Source: Chinchilla lanigera (Eukaryota > Chordata > Mammalia > Rodentia > Chinchillidae). From it: DNA of 64,000 bases. The position numbers and the translations under genes were made by a program. A model generated the notes under the pieces. The model saw only the letters and a list, made by a program, of their open reading frames with translations, ran no database searches and was not told where the DNA came from. The stretch spans positions 18,792,616-18,856,615 of the forward strand of contig NW_004955417.1 in the NCBI RefSeq assembly GCF_000276665.1, given 5' to 3'. This document shows, in pieces, positions 9,433-21,662 of the stretch (position 1 is its first letter; the number at the start of each line of letters is the position of its first letter).

Positions 9433-11441
9433 GTGAACTCACTTTTTTATAGCAAAACTACATATAACTATGACCCAATACTTTCAACTGTGTTAGACAG
9501 TTGAGAGAAATCAGATAGTTTATAATAGTAGCTCAGAAGGTAAATATCATTCGCATTATACAATTTGTGAAAGTGTAAATAATTGAAAACATAACCTACT
9601 AATATTTCCTTTACAGAGTTATTCTATTTGATGTAGAAAATTATGGGAAGCTTTGTTTTTATTTTTGTCTTTTTTTCAGAGAATTTGGACATAAAAATTA
9701 GTCACTGTGATTGTTGTCAGAAAGACATTTTAGAAACTACAGTAATTTCTATGTCTCTCCTGAAACATGCATGTGCTAGTCTAGGCAATATTTAGATACT
9801 TTAATTAGCAGCGAATAGCTTTTTATATTTATTTTAGCAGAAAAAAACAATAAATTTGTACAGGGGGAACTTCCAGGAAAATATTGGAAGAAAATCTAAA
9901 ATTAAATAAAGTATAATGTAATATATAATATATATTTTGTATATAATGTAATTATTGTATATACATTTAATATATATATGGAGGGAAGGATGGAGGGACA
10001 GTTGGAGTTGGAGCTGGATGAAATCTTGAGAGCTATTTGTTTGCTTTGCCTTCTCAAGCAGCTGTCCTGGGTACACAAATCACTAGTGAGAGGAGAAGCC
10101 CTTCCTGAGACCACAACACTATTAAGGGTCTCTGTCAGGTCCTCTGATTCTTTGTCAAAAGCCTTGATTTCTGTAGAACAGTGTGGATTTTGGCAGGGAT
10201 TAACATAAATTAAGTTACAGTCAATTGTGGACTGTCTGCAAGTCTTTCTTAAAATTTTGGTACAAACATATAATATAGTATCTACCCTCTTAAATGTTTC
10301 AGTGTGCAGTACAATATTGTTACCTGTAAGTGGCGTGTTATGCAGCAGATCTCCTGAATTTAATCATGTTGCAAAACTGAAATTTTGCCTCCTTTGACCA
10401 GGAGGAAAAAGAAGTTGCCTGCCAACTGCTATTGGTTATCAACCACCATCAACGTACTCTTGTTTCCACGTGTGTATAAACTATTTCATTTACTAAACAG
10501 AGATATTTATTGGTCTCTACTCAGCAAACAGGGGTGATAACCACTTTTAAAAGTTAGTGGAAAATAGATACACATAAGAGTTTGTCTGTGAACTTTAAAG
10601 AAGCTTCATGTCCAATTATACCCACAGAAAATCTGTGACAATACCACTGTGAATAAAAATGTATACTTTTAAAATTCTTTCAAATTCATGGCTGATTGAA
10701 AATTGGACTAGAGTTCTTATTCTCCCTATGTGCCTGCCATTTGCAATGTGACTTTGCAGCTACTCCTGTAGGGTCAGAATCTTTTCTTCTCCCCTTACAC
10801 TTTCCTTGTGCCTTGTTTTGGTTCTAGAATGCAGTGTAAGTAAAGTAGTGCCAGGTCCAATTCTGGGCCACAAGAGTCTGTGTGAATTTCTACACAACTC
10901 AGCTACATTGTGAAAACTCCAAGTTGCCTGAAAGAAAGTTCAGAGACAAATCACACCAGCCGAGACTGTGTTGGAGCAGCCAGGCCCCAGTTGTCCAGGA
11001 AATGATCTATGGAAACTAAGTGCAGTTGCATGCATAGAACAGCTGAGGACCACACCTGGTCTAGATCAGCAGAACCACCTTGGTGACACAGAGATTTCTG
11101 AGATAATGAAACACTGGTATCTGAAGCCTAATTAACTTTAATATTCTATGACCATAGCTAAATGGTTATAGATGAGAAATTGAATTGATAAGGAAGCCAC
11201 GTAAAGACGCGGAGAAGTCTGATTTAAAAATGACTTCTGTCACTGTGAAACACACAAAAATAAGAGTATGCTGATGGCTGTCGACAGCCAATAGTGATTG
11301 ACCAGAAATTTCCTCCCTTGTTTTCCTTTTTGGTAAAGGAGACAAAATTTCAGTTACACAACTTGACTAAGTTTTAGAGATCTTCAGTATCACATTCCAC
11401 TTACAGCTAACAGCATTGTACTATACATTTAAACATTTAGG
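9433..11441. other. Two-kilobase non-coding stretch without recognised repeats
   Basis: It holds an AT-rich block at 9900-9980 ('atataatatatattttgtatataatg'). The 10,780-11,100 part is less AT-rich and could be unique or an unrecognised old repeat. No exon structure was noticed. Confidence 0.45.
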
Positions 11442-11454
11442 AGAGTAGATATTA

Positions 11455-11619
11455 GTATTTTTTTTGTTGTCCTTTTTTTTGAGACAGGATCTTGCTCTGC
11501 AGTTCAGGCTGGCCTTGAGCTCACTTTGTAGCCCAGGTTGGCCTCAAACTCACAAGGATCCTCCTGCCTCAGCCTCCCATGTGCTGGGATTACAGGCATG
11601 TGCCACCACGCCTGGCTGT
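11455..11619 (-). mobile_element. B1 SINE with target-site duplication
   Basis: Full-length reverse B1 with its T tract ('ccttttttttgagacagg'), internal repeat and 'gccaccacgcctggct'. It is flanked by 'agagtagatatta' at 11442-11454 and 11620-11632, an exact 13-bp duplication. Confidence 0.95.
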
Positions 11620-11632
11620 AGAGTAGATATTA

Positions 11633-12777
11633 TGTTAAATGTTTGTACTACAATTTTAAAAAATGACTTTCACGTAAATAACATCAATGAATAATATGGG
11701 ATGGCAATTCTGTATCTGTAAGTCACTGGACATTCAGTGTACAGGTGAAGTAGAACTTGTGGGTTGTAAATTTCCTCATATTTCTTAATCTATATTTATT
11801 AACTAAGTGTAATATTCATATGTGACCACTAGATAGAGCTAGTATAATAATATCCTAAGAATAACAAAATTATACAACACATAACACTTGTATAAATTAT
11901 TTTATATTCTAATTCCTTGTAGCTTTGAAATTAAAAGTAACTCAGCTCTATTTTCATACAATACATATAATAACTTGTTATATTAGTTTACTAATTATAA
12001 TTTGCATAGCATGCCTGGTTTATTCAATAATAGATATTAAGTTAAATTCATAACTCACTACTTTAGAATATTTTAGCATAAAATTTGTTCTAAGTCCACT
12101 TAAAATAATTTTTGAACTCCTAATATACTTTACCATGTTGAGTACTTGTATTTATTGCATTTTTTATGGTGCGTGGGGCAAACGAAGCTTGCTACTTACA
12201 GGTAAAGATGAAATGTAAAATGACTACAAAAAAGTAAAGGTTCAGACTAATGCCAAGATCTCGACAGAAAACTTTGACTATGGAGCTAGCAAAGAGCAGC
12301 ACAATTTGTAAGGAACTTTAATGCAGAGATCACATTTTAAACTTCCTGTCTGATTTTGTAAATAATCATTACTATCATTGTCATCATAGGATGAGAACCG
12401 AAGTCTCTGGAGATTCATTCTTAAACATCGGTTACTCATATACTGGCTACATAAGTGCATTATTTTAAATATTCAGAAATTAGTTTGACCATTAATCAAT
12501 GCTATATGTATATACTTTAAAAAGATTTCAAATTGGTGACCTCTCCAAAACTCAACCCCTTTGTCCATAAAACATTAAATGGTATGCGGCCAAGGAACAA
12601 GGTCAGAATTAACTGGGTTTGCTAATTAATAAATCAAAGTTCTCAGATTTCATTAGATATTGAAGTCACATAGGAGAGCATTCAAATATCAGTCTTCAAA
12701 CTCATTTCCAGAGAGGATGATGTAGTAATTCTGAGATTTGTCCTACAAATCTGCACTGTTAAAATAAAGAAAACCAT
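11633..12777. other. AT-rich non-coding stretch, nothing recognised
   Basis: No family or exon recognised. Confidence 0.5.
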
Positions 12778-12868
12778 GGGGCTGGGGATTTAGCTCAGCG
12801 GCAAAGTGCCTGCCTGGCAAGCGCAAGGTCGTGAGTTCCGGAGAAAAAGCAGAAAAAAAAAAAAAAAA
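12778..12868 (+). mobile_element. ID SINE with B-box deletion
   Basis: The head 'ggggctggggatttagctca' and 'gcctgcctggcaagcgcaag' are intact. Then 'gtgagttccggag' skips about ten bases of the usual 'gttcggttcccggtaccgg', removing most of the B box. An A tail follows. The flanks 'aaagaaaacca' are repeated on both sides. Confidence 0.92.
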
Positions 12869-12889
12869 GAAAACCAAACAAACTTGTGG

Positions 12890-13879
12890 ATTTCAGAGGC
12901 ATAGTAATTACATAACTACCTAGTAATTACATAATTAAGAACACAGGATCTAATTTGAAACAGGCCTAAAATGTAAGTCTTGGTTTATTAATTGATAAAA
13001 TGGGAACTATCATGTCAAATGATATTTTTAGTAATTTATTTTTAGTAATTGAATATATTCTATGTATATAGTAATTGAATGCACACATATATATAGTGTA
13101 AATATTCTCTGTTAAGATAGCCAAGAGGGAAGTAAATGATAATAGTGATATACATCTTTGGGAATCTTTTGTGATTTTATTTTTTCTTATCTATGCATGT
13201 TATGCAGCTCACATAGCAATGTCACTTTATTGGTAATTACTTATAATCTTGTTCATTTTTAAAAACTGTGTTCAGGAACAACTTACATTGCCACAAGTTG
13301 TTGGGTCTTGTGTGTCACAAATGTAAGCTGTCAAGAAAAGCACACAATGGGTCTTTTCTCCTACAAAACTATCAAAAAAGAAACCACACTTTCTTCCCAA
13401 AGAAAATAATTCAATTGAATGTTGTCATGTAACGGTTTAAATTCCTTTCTTGTCATAGGGTTGCTCATAAAATTGTTAATGCCTGACCCTCAGTGAGACC
13501 ACTGAACTAAGCTGCTTTTGTAGTCCTGCATTTACATAATCCTGCTTGCTGGTATTCTTCCATTAGCTGGAGAAAAATATGTGATGTGTATAAAATACAA
13601 TGAACCCTCTCTTAGCCATTGTTCTGTTTTCCTTTGAAAAGTGATCACTTTGAAAAGATGTACATTGATATAATGTGTTGTTTATATGGTTTGGGATAAG
13701 AGCTTTCCATTCCTGACATTTTGAAAAATATTCTGAATTAAACATTGGCAATAAATTGTCTACAAGATAATGTATGTCTCTACATATTAAACTGTATGTT
13801 TCGGAGTTAAATTATTTCAAATACAGTCATCATGTGCTTCTTTCTTTTCATCTTGAACTTCAGGGAGCTAGAAAAGACC
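12890..13879. other. AT-rich non-coding stretch, nothing recognised
   Basis: No repeat family or exon recognised; a short local repeat 'agtaatttatttttagtaattgaat' lies near 13030-13055. Confidence 0.5.
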
Positions 13880-14105
13880 ATTGGCTAACCTTTCCTGGCA
13901 ACCTCTGTGCATGTTGCAAAGAGCTTTATGTACCTCATTTAACCCTCACAAAGGAGCAAGTAGGTAATATTATGTTTGTACATTTATAGGGGAGCAGCCT
14001 AAGACACAGACAGAGGTAGGTACGGGCTAAAAGTACTGCAGGAGAGGATGCCCGATTCTTATCCAGGTAGTCTATTTCCAGAGCCCATGCCCTAAGTCAC
14101 AGGGG
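13880..14105 (-). mobile_element. MIR SINE
   Basis: 'gcaaagagctttatgtacctcatttaaccctcac', 'gtaggtaatattatg', 'ggggagcagcctaagacacagacagagg', and 'cttatccaggtagtctatttccagagcccatgccc' match reverse-complement MIR across nearly its full length. Confidence 0.8.
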
Positions 14106-14364
14106 CCCTGTCCTCTCATTTTATTTAAACTCATCCCTTGTCGAGATCTTTACTACATTAAGCAAGGTTTTAATGAGCAGAGAGGGTGCTCACCAAACTC
14201 AGCAAAGTTTGGTTCAATCCACTTCTCTCATCTATTTTCCAGTGATTTAGTTTTCCATTGCTTCACATCCTACTATGGCAGATTCTTAAACTTGCTCACC
14301 TCAAAATTATTCTCTATGACTTGGATTTTTTTCTTTGTTATTATTGTTGTTGTTTATGTTTGTT

Positions 14365-14516
14365 TGTTTGTTTTCTTTTTGAGACAGGATCCTGCTATGC
14401 AGTTCAGGCTGGCCTTGAGCTCACTTTGTAGCTCAGGTGGTCTCAAACTCGCAAGGATCTTCCTGCCTCAGCCTCCCTAGTGCTGAGATTACAGGTGTGC
14501 GTCACCATGCCCAGTG
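14365..14516 (-). mobile_element. B1 SINE
   Basis: Reverse-complement B1: 'gagacaggatcctgctatgcag', 'cttgagctcactttgtagc' and 'gctgagattacaggtgtgcgtcaccatgccc'. A (TGTT)n-like tail precedes it (14340-14376). Confidence 0.93.
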
Positions 14517-15189
14517 GTGTGGGTGTCTTGTTGGCATCCAACATCCCACTTAAAAACATCTATGTTTTATAACGGAGAGCTCAACTAGGAAACCTTAAGC
14601 TCACACGTGACTAAACATGAACCACTTTCTTCTGCATCATAAGTTCTTGTCTTGGAAATAACCTCACACTTTGTGGGTATTTCCCACTTATCCAGTGACT
14701 CTATTCTACCACATGCATTGCATATAGGATTTAGGGGTGTCACATATTTCTCCATAATTGATAATTCCCAGACTGGAGATCCAGAGGGAAATAAATTATT
14801 ATGCCATGCATCTAGGGTCTCACCTAATGAAGTCTCCATATCACAGAGGACTTATTTTGGAAACTTCTGAACATGAAAGTGCCAGCAAAGGTGCAGCTAG
14901 CACTGTGCTTAGGTTTTCCTTTTTAATTCTGCTATATCTTTATCAAGCTTAATCTACAGCTGTGGTTCTCACTTCCTCTCTGTAACAGTTAAAAGGAAAA
15001 CTGTTCATAGACTCCAGCATGAAAATCATGTTTTAAAAAAAGAAGCTATAATTTTCAGTAACATATGTATGGGTGAAATAACTTTATTAATTCAAAGATT
15101 ATAAATTCAAAGAGTTTTTTAGTGGTACTAAGAATTGAACTGAACACCATTTCATGAAAAAAATATCACAACCTACAGCCTTTATAAAG
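14517..15189. other. Non-coding stretch; small ID-like scrap near 15116
   Basis: Mostly unrecognised. 'agtggtactaagaattgaactga' at about 15121-15143 resembles a diverged reverse ID. Confidence 0.4.
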
Positions 15190-17455
15190 AAAAATAAACT
15201 GAGGTCCTTGTTGATTCTTTGTAATATTTCCTGTGAAACTGGGGTTTTGCTCATAAAGTCTTTGCCTACACCTCTGTCTTTGAGAGTTCTACATAGTCTA
15301 TATTTCAGAAGATTTAAAATGTTCTGTTTTAATATCTAGAACTCTGACAGATTTCTATTTCAGTTTAGTGCATGGTGATAGACAAAGGTTTAGTCTTAAC
15401 CTTTGACAGGTGGAAAGGCAGTTTTTCCAAGCACCATTTATTAAAGAGGCTATCTTTACCCAGTGATGGTGTTTATCCCCTTTGTCAAAGATAAGGTTGC
15501 TGTGTACCTCTGAATTTGTTTTTGCATCTTCTAATCTGTTCCATTGATCTTTTTTTGTTTCTTGTTTTTGTCTTTGTTTTTTGTTTTTTTGCCAGTACCA
15601 TGCTGTTTTATGACAGTAGATTTGTAGTATAATTTCAAGTTAGGGATTATGATGACCCCTGCCTTACCCTTTTTTTTTTTTTTTTTTTTGTCTCTTCTAA
15701 GCCTCTGCTTAAATTCATTTAAAATGAATTTTAAGACTGTTTTCTCTGATTCTGCGAGGTATGCCATTGCTATTTTGATTGGGATGGCATTAAATTTGCA
15801 TAATAATTTTGGGAATATGGATATATTTACTAAACTGGAACTTCCTAACCAAAAGCAAGGAATACCTTCCCATTTTCTGATATACTCCTCAATCTAGGTT
15901 TTTGGAGTACTGTACTTTTGAATGTAAAGGTCTTTTACTTCCTATGTTAGCTTGACTCCTAGGTACTTTATTTTTTTCAATGCTATTGTGAAAGGTGTTG
16001 CTTTTCCTAATTTCTCTCTTGTGAGTTTCTTGTTTGTGCACAGGAATGCTAAGATTTTTGAACATTGACTTTGTGTCCTGAGTATTGTATCCTGAGTTTT
16101 GACTTCTATGATTTGAATTGGATATTAAATCTGGAAGTCTTTTGGTAGAGATTGGGGGGTATTCCTTATAGAATATCATGTCATCGGGGGCTGGGGATTT
16201 AGCTCAGTGGCACAGTGCCTGCCTGGCAAGCGCAAGGTCGTGAGTTCGGTTCCCGGTACCAGAAAAAAAACAAAAACAACAACAACAACAACAAAAAGAA
16301 TATCATGTCATCAGCAAATAATAATTTAACTTCTTGCTATCATTATTCTTTTTATTTCTTTCTCTTGTCTAATTGCTCTGATTAATGTTTCCATAACTAT
16401 ATTGAATAAAAGCAGTGATAGTGGACATGCTTGCCTTGTTCTAGATTTTGGAGTGAAAGTTTTCAGTTTTTGACATTTTAGTATGATGTTGGCGGTTGGT
16501 TTGTCATAGGTGGCTTTTATTTGATTAAGGTAAACACCATCTATTCTAATTTGGTGTAGGGTTTTTATCATGAGTGGGTGTTGGGCTTTGTCAAATGATT
16601 TTTTTACATCTATTAAGACGATCATGTGATTTTAGTCTTTGACTCTATTGATATGGTGTATTACATTTATTGATTTGCGTACATTGAACCATCCCTGCAT
16701 CCCTGGAATGAATCCTACATAATCATGGTGTATAATCTTCTTGATGATTTTCTGCATTCTGTTTGCCATTATCTTATTTAGGATTTTGATATTTATGTTC
16801 ACTAGGGAGATTGACCTGTAGTTCTCTTTTTTGATTGGATTCTTCTCTGGTTTGGGTATTGGGAATGCTTGCTTTAAGAAATGACTTTGGGAGTATTGCT
16901 TACTTTTCAATTTCATTAAAGAGGTTAAGGAGTACTGACATTAGATCTTCACTAAATTTCTTGTAGAATTCAGCAGTGAATCCCTCAGGACCTTGACTTT
17001 TCTTTCTTGGTAGGTTTCTAATTACATGTTAAATTTTATTGACTTATATTGGGTTATTTAGAATGTTTATAGCTTCTTAATTCAGCTTTAGTAATTCATA
17101 TGTATCTAGGAATCTGTCCATTTATTCTGTGTTTTTTTAAAATCTTATTTGAATTCATATTCTCAAAGTAGGTATTGATGATTTTCTGGATTTCTGCAGG
17201 ATCTGTTGTGATTTTACACTTTTCATTCTTAGTTGCATGGATTTGAGTCTTTTTTTCTTATTTTCATAAGACTTGTTTGGAGTTTGTCAATTTTATTTCA
17301 TTTTTCAAAGAACTAACTCCAATTCATTGATTCTTTATGTTGTTTTCTTGTCTCAGGTGCATTAAATTCTGCTCTGATCTTTATAATTTCCTCCTTCACA
17401 TGAGACTGGGTTTGACTTGTTTTTTGTTTTCCCAGAAGTTTGAGTTTGAAGAGTG
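15190..17455 (-). mobile_element. L1 ORF2 region, inverted 5' part of an L1 insertion
   Basis: The minus-strand translation gives broken L1 ORF2 reverse transcriptase. Recognisable pieces are '[17 protein letters not shown]' and '[17 protein letters not shown]' (within 16632-16916), then '[11 protein letters not shown]' and '[18 protein letters not shown]' (16326-16625), then a diverged downstream segment 'PVHKQETHKREIRKSN' (15889-16179). The frame is interrupted by stops and shifts, so it is a dead copy. A younger ID sits inside it. The segment is in opposite orientation to 17456-18530 and together they form one 5'-inverted insertion. Confidence 0.93.
16186..16297 (+). mobile_element. Young ID SINE inside the L1
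   Basis: A complete ID head with A box, B box (gttcggttcccggtacc) and an A-rich tail (AAC)n. An exact 15-bp target-site duplication, 'gaatatcatgtcatc', lies at 16171-16185 and 16298-16312. The exact flanks imply recent insertion, after the L1. Confidence 0.97.
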
Positions 17456-18533
17456 GGCTGTTTATTTAAGCTTGAAAGTAATCACCGCAAGAGCAAAGGG
17501 ACAGCCCACAGAGTGGGGAAAAATTTCACCAGCTGTTTCTCAGGCAAAGGTTTAATATCTAGACTATATACACAACTCAAAAACCTCAGATCCCCCAAAC
17601 TTAAAGACTCAGTCCAAAAATGGGCATCTGAAATGAATAGACACTTCTCAGATGAAGAAGTACAAATGACAAATACATCAAAAATGTTCACCATCACTGG
17701 TTTAATTAAAAATTAATTCAAAAGAATGCTGAGATTCCATCTCACGCCAGAAAGAATGGCTATCAACAAGAAATCAATTAATAACAAATGCTGGCAGGGC
17801 TGGGGGAAAAGGAACCCTTCATCTCTGTTTGGGGATGTGTAGACTAGGGCAACCACTGTGGATATAAGTGTGGAGATTCATCAAAATCTAAAAGTAGAGG
17901 TTCTGCTTAACCCAGATATTCCCCTTCTTGGTATCTAAATGGTAGAATTAAAAACATCATCTCATGGCAATATGTGCACACCCATAATTTAAGTTTGTAA
18001 TAGCTAAATCTCAGAAATAAGAGCAAATGCCCATCAATCAATGGATAAAGAAGATGTGTGGTGTTTTTTTTTAAACAATGGGGTACTATTCTGCCATAAA
18101 GAAGGATAAACTTGAAACATTTCTAGATAAATAGATGGACTTTGAGACCATAAGTGACGTTAATTGGATATAAATATTTGAATACCAAATGGCTTATCTC
18201 ATTTGGGAAATGAAATGTGTAATAAAGGTGAAACTGTACAATAGATATTGTGAAATAGGAAAAAAATATTCCAGTGGGAAAAGGAAATTGGAAAGGGGGA
18301 TAGGGAAATGAAGAAATGGAAAAGAAAAAAATGAGAAAAAAAGGAAAAAAAGGAACCAAAGGAAACGAAGCTTTTGTAGATCAGGCTGGGAACAGGTGTT
18401 GAGGAAGGGCAGCACAACGGGAAAAGGGGAAGGGCTGGGCTGTCTCACATACAGGTGTAGATTCGCTAGGATGGATGTGATCACTGTGTATATCTAAAAT
18501 TCACAGTAAAATTAATTAATTAAGAAAGATATT
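17456..18533 (+). mobile_element. L1 ORF2 C-terminal part and 3' UTR, sense part of the same insertion
   Basis: 'aatgggcatctgaaatgaatagacacttctcag', 'gagattccatctcacgccag', 'gcccatcaatcaatggataaa' and 'tactattctgccataaag' are the sense L1 ORF2 3' end. A 3' UTR follows with a purine-rich tract (18250-18430), as rodent L1s have. The sense part begins close to the point in ORF2 where the inverted part stops. Its UTR shares 'gtacaatagatattgtgaaa' with the L1 end at 33420. Confidence 0.9.
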
Positions 18534-18536
18534 TTT

Positions 18537-18700
18537 CCTGGCGTGATAGCACACACCTGTAATCCCAGCACTTGGGAGGCTGAGGCAAGGGGATCACTGC
18601 AAGTTCGAGACCAGCCTGAACTACAAAGTGAGCTCAAGACCAGCCTGAACTGCATAGTAAGACCTTGTCTCAAAAAAGACAAAATAAAAAAATAAAATAT
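18537..18700 (+). mobile_element. B1 SINE
   Basis: Sense B1: 'acctgtaatcccagcacttggg', 'agttcgagaccagcctgaac', internal repeat and 'gaccttgtctcaaaa', with an A-rich tail. It lies directly at the L1 3' end. Confidence 0.95.
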
Positions 18701-18744
18701 AAAAAAAATATTTTAATTTCAAAATAGCCTAAGTCACTAAATTG

Positions 18745-18825
18745 CCCTGGCTGGGCTTTAGTTTGCCATCCTCCTGCCTCAGCCTCCTAGAGTGCTGGGA
18801 TTAAGGTGTATGCCACTCCAGCTCT
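18745..18825 (-). mobile_element. B1 fragment
   Basis: 'catcctcctgcctcagcctcctagagtgctgggattaaggtgtatgccact' is the head half of a reverse B1; the tail half is missing. Confidence 0.8.
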
Positions 18826-19189
18826 CTGACTCTGAGGATTTCTGCAGTAAATCTGTTGCTTCTCCTGTTCAGAGGACCACAGGTTGAAAATATTTTCTGA
18901 ATGCAATTTGCAGTTCAGTCATCTTTTGCATCACTGTAGTACTCATGGTCAGCCTCCTCTTTCTCCTATTCTTCTACTTCTTTGCCCTTAACTAAAATGT
19001 ATGAGTATGCAGAAGCACATTTGATGCCGTCTTCTGTGTGTATTAGAACAACTAAGCAGAATTCAGCTGAGAGCAGGTTTCCTAAGTTTCACCCCTAAGC
19101 AACATGTTTCTCCTTTCCTGGATAATAATACATAATTTTATGGAAGTGTAATAGCTTGGCATGCCCATCCCCAGGCAAAAGTATTGGGT
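18826..19189. other. Non-coding stretch, nothing recognised
   Basis: No repeat family or exon noticed. Confidence 0.4.
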
Positions 19190-19640
19190 TTTAAGTAGTT
19201 AAGATAACCAAAGTAATTCTTTTACTGATGCCAAGAGCTGACTTGTGTTTCAATTGTCATCGCTTGGGTGGCAGAAAGTCTGCTCCCTTTAAGTGTGATA
19301 AGGGTTTGCCTCCCTGACAAAAGCAGAGAAGAGGAATTGCCTTTTTCACCTCTGGATATTTTTCTATGAGGAAACAGTGCCTTTGACTGGTGAAACCATG
19401 TTGTTATCCTTTGCGGCTTAACATCAGGTTAACAGTGACATTGTTGGAAGCGACAGATGGAAACCGAGCCCTTAATAAGTGCTGTCTAATGGAACGTCAG
19501 TCTCCAGACACTATCGCGTGTGATTGCATTGTTTAGCACTTTTAAGTAAAGTTTCAATTACTTGCAACAAAAATCTTCCTGTTATATCATTTTAACAAAT
19601 CGACTTGCTGCTAAGTTATGTTCCAAAGGATACTATCATA
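19190..19640. promoter_or_regulatory. Candidate conserved non-coding element
   Basis: This repeat-free block is less AT-rich than its surroundings and dense in factor-like sites: 'cattgttt' (SOX/FOX type), 'tcaatta' and 'cttaataag' (homeodomain/NK type), 'aggttaacag' and 'gtgattgcat'. It shows no coding frame. The idea is inferred from composition only; no alignment was possible. Confidence 0.25.
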
Positions 19641-20689
19641 GAAGCCAACTTCAATTTTACTGATATTGTGTAAAACATCTTTTGTTACATTAGAATAATC
19701 TTTAAGATACTTATAAGAATTCAGGAAACAGTGAAATATAAATTTATCTTTTCATGACAAGTAAGCTCCTGAAATTACTCTGATAAAAAATTACTAATTA
19801 TAAAATAAATAAATACTTTTAAGAATTTTAACCTAAATGTTTAATTAAGTAATGTATGACTTGCTAAAACTCACACACAAATTTGTATTAATGCAGTGAA
19901 AATGTTTACTTTATTTGGGGGACATCATAGCTTTTGTGGAACTTATAGTTTAGTACTATTACTTAGAGCGAGCAGTACATTTTTCATTCCAAGCTGAGGT
20001 TTCAATTCACAATTTCCAATATTTTATAAACTTAACTTTTAATATCTAAATAAATATCTGGTTCTGAATTTGTTTTGTAAGTCTCATAAGGATGATTATC
20101 ATAATATAAAAATTTTTAAGTTTGTGTTTTTCACCATGCAACACTATAAAGGAAGTTATATCACTATTTGCATTTTGTTTCATAATTATTTTATAATAGG
20201 TAAAACTAAAATTAGTGACTTTACATAACTTACCATCATAAAACAAAAAGCAAGAGTACCCACAGAAACACAATCTAATTCCCCTTCTGTGTTATTATTC
20301 TGTGTGTAGGTTAGTACAGAATCTTTTACAAGCTTCATGGTTATCTGACTCCAAATACAATAATTAATAAAATGAACAGTTAAGTACAGAGATTATCAAG
20401 AAGTCTAATAAAGAAGCATAGACAAATGTTACCAGAATAAATTATGATACTGAAATAAAAAAAACTTCATGTATTTTTACTAAAATTTGTAGTCATAGAA
20501 GCAAGAAATAATTTGTATTCTAGAAATTCCAGGCCCGTGAGTATTACTAGAATGCAAGCTTAGTGACATGCTGAAATATTGCTGATATTGATATTCAACC
20601 ATTTGAACGTAATAGTGGCAATTTCATTCAGTTTAATATTTAAAAGAAGACAAGTACACAATGGGAAGAGAACTTAGTAAAATTAGAAG
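19641..20689. other. AT-rich non-coding stretch, nothing recognised
   Basis: No repeat family or exon recognised. Confidence 0.5.
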
Positions 20690-20905
20690 TACCAGGTAAT
20701 GGAAGATGTTGAATGCTGTGTTAATGAATTGAATTTTATTCTTGAATAGTCAGAAGTATTGAAAACAATTTAAACAAAAGAATAACATTATCATATTTTC
20801 GTTTGCAATAGACAAACGAAATGATATGTAGAAAGGATCTGAGGTCAATCACAGTCACTCAGCCAATAAATAAAGTGGACCTGTACACTACAGTCCTGGT
20901 GAAAT
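20690..20905 (+). mobile_element. Ancient interspersed repeat fragment (same type as 7850-8440)
   Basis: 'ttgaatgctgtgttaatgaattgaattttattc', 'gtattgaaaacaatttaaac' and 'aagaataacattatcat' follow the middle of that old repeat. A similar stretch begins again at 21149. Confidence 0.45.
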
Positions 20906-21099
20906 GCACACATGAACAGGAAGATTACAGTAATACTTATGCAATGCAATGAAATCAGCAAGGTTGATCAGTTACTGAGCATGATGTTACTATAAAGGAA
21001 AATATGAGATCACTCTCAAGTTTCTGTCTTGCACAACTAAGTAGACCTATGTATTTGTATTTTAGAGGAAAAACTGATCCATTGCAAATACATATATGG

Positions 21100-21149
21100 G
21101 AGAGAAAGAGAAAGAAAGAAAGAGAGAGAGAGAGAAAGAGAGAGAGAAA
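21100..21149 (+). repeat. (GAAA)n/(GA)n purine microsatellite
   Basis: An uninterrupted purine run of GAAA and GA units. Confidence 0.95.
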
Positions 21150-21260
21150 GTGCCAGGTCATAGAAGAACTTGTATGCTGTGTTGATGAGTTTAATTTTTC
21201 ATTCTGCATTTTTCAGAGGAATTGAAAACATTTTAATCACAAGAATAACAAAGAGGAGGA
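21149..21260 (+). mobile_element. Second copy of the ancient repeat segment
   Basis: 'gtgccaggtcatagaagaac', 'atgctgtgttgatgagttt', 'gaattgaaaacattttaatc' and 'acaagaataac' parallel 20690-20790 in the same order and orientation. Confidence 0.45.
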
Positions 21261-21617
21261 GATGGAGGGAAAGATAATTAGTTCTTTCAGAGAGGACAAA
21301 AACCATATATAAATCAAGCTTTTAAAGGACAAACCAAATTACTTATTAGATGAGTAAAAATAATTATAAGGAAGAAAACAGGAAAAGAATATTTTCAAAG
21401 ACAAGAATAAGGCAGGTTAAGAGGAAATACCGACACAGTTGTGATAAGAAGGCACCAAGCTATGAAGTCTGCATTGTATGTGACAGTTCAAAAGCTGTCT
21501 TATTGGAAATGAAAAGTTTTCTGAAATTTGACACCCACCATATTGAATAGAAAATAAAAACCATTTATGAACCCATCATATCTCGCTTTTCCATATTGAT
21601 GGTTTAAAAGAGAAGGG

Positions 21618-21621
<4 letters not shown>
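21261..21621. other. Non-coding stretch, nothing recognised
   Basis: AT- and purine-rich; the frame at 21350-21550 has no family resemblance. Confidence 0.4.

Positions 21622-21661
<40 letters not shown>
21622..21661 (+). repeat. (TG)n microsatellite, about 20 units
   Basis: A pure TG run. It gives the chance frame at 21625 a run of Cys-Val repeats. Confidence 0.97.

Positions 21662-21662
<1 letters not shown>

Noticed and set aside
12778..12868. tRNA-like 5' ends as possible tRNA genes (here and at all ID elements)
   Set aside because: They are ID SINEs with A tails and flanking duplications and do not fold as complete tRNAs.
16326..16916. Reverse-transcriptase frames as a functional gene
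   Set aside because: L1 ORF2 is broken by stops and shifts and belongs to a 5'-truncated, inverted copy.
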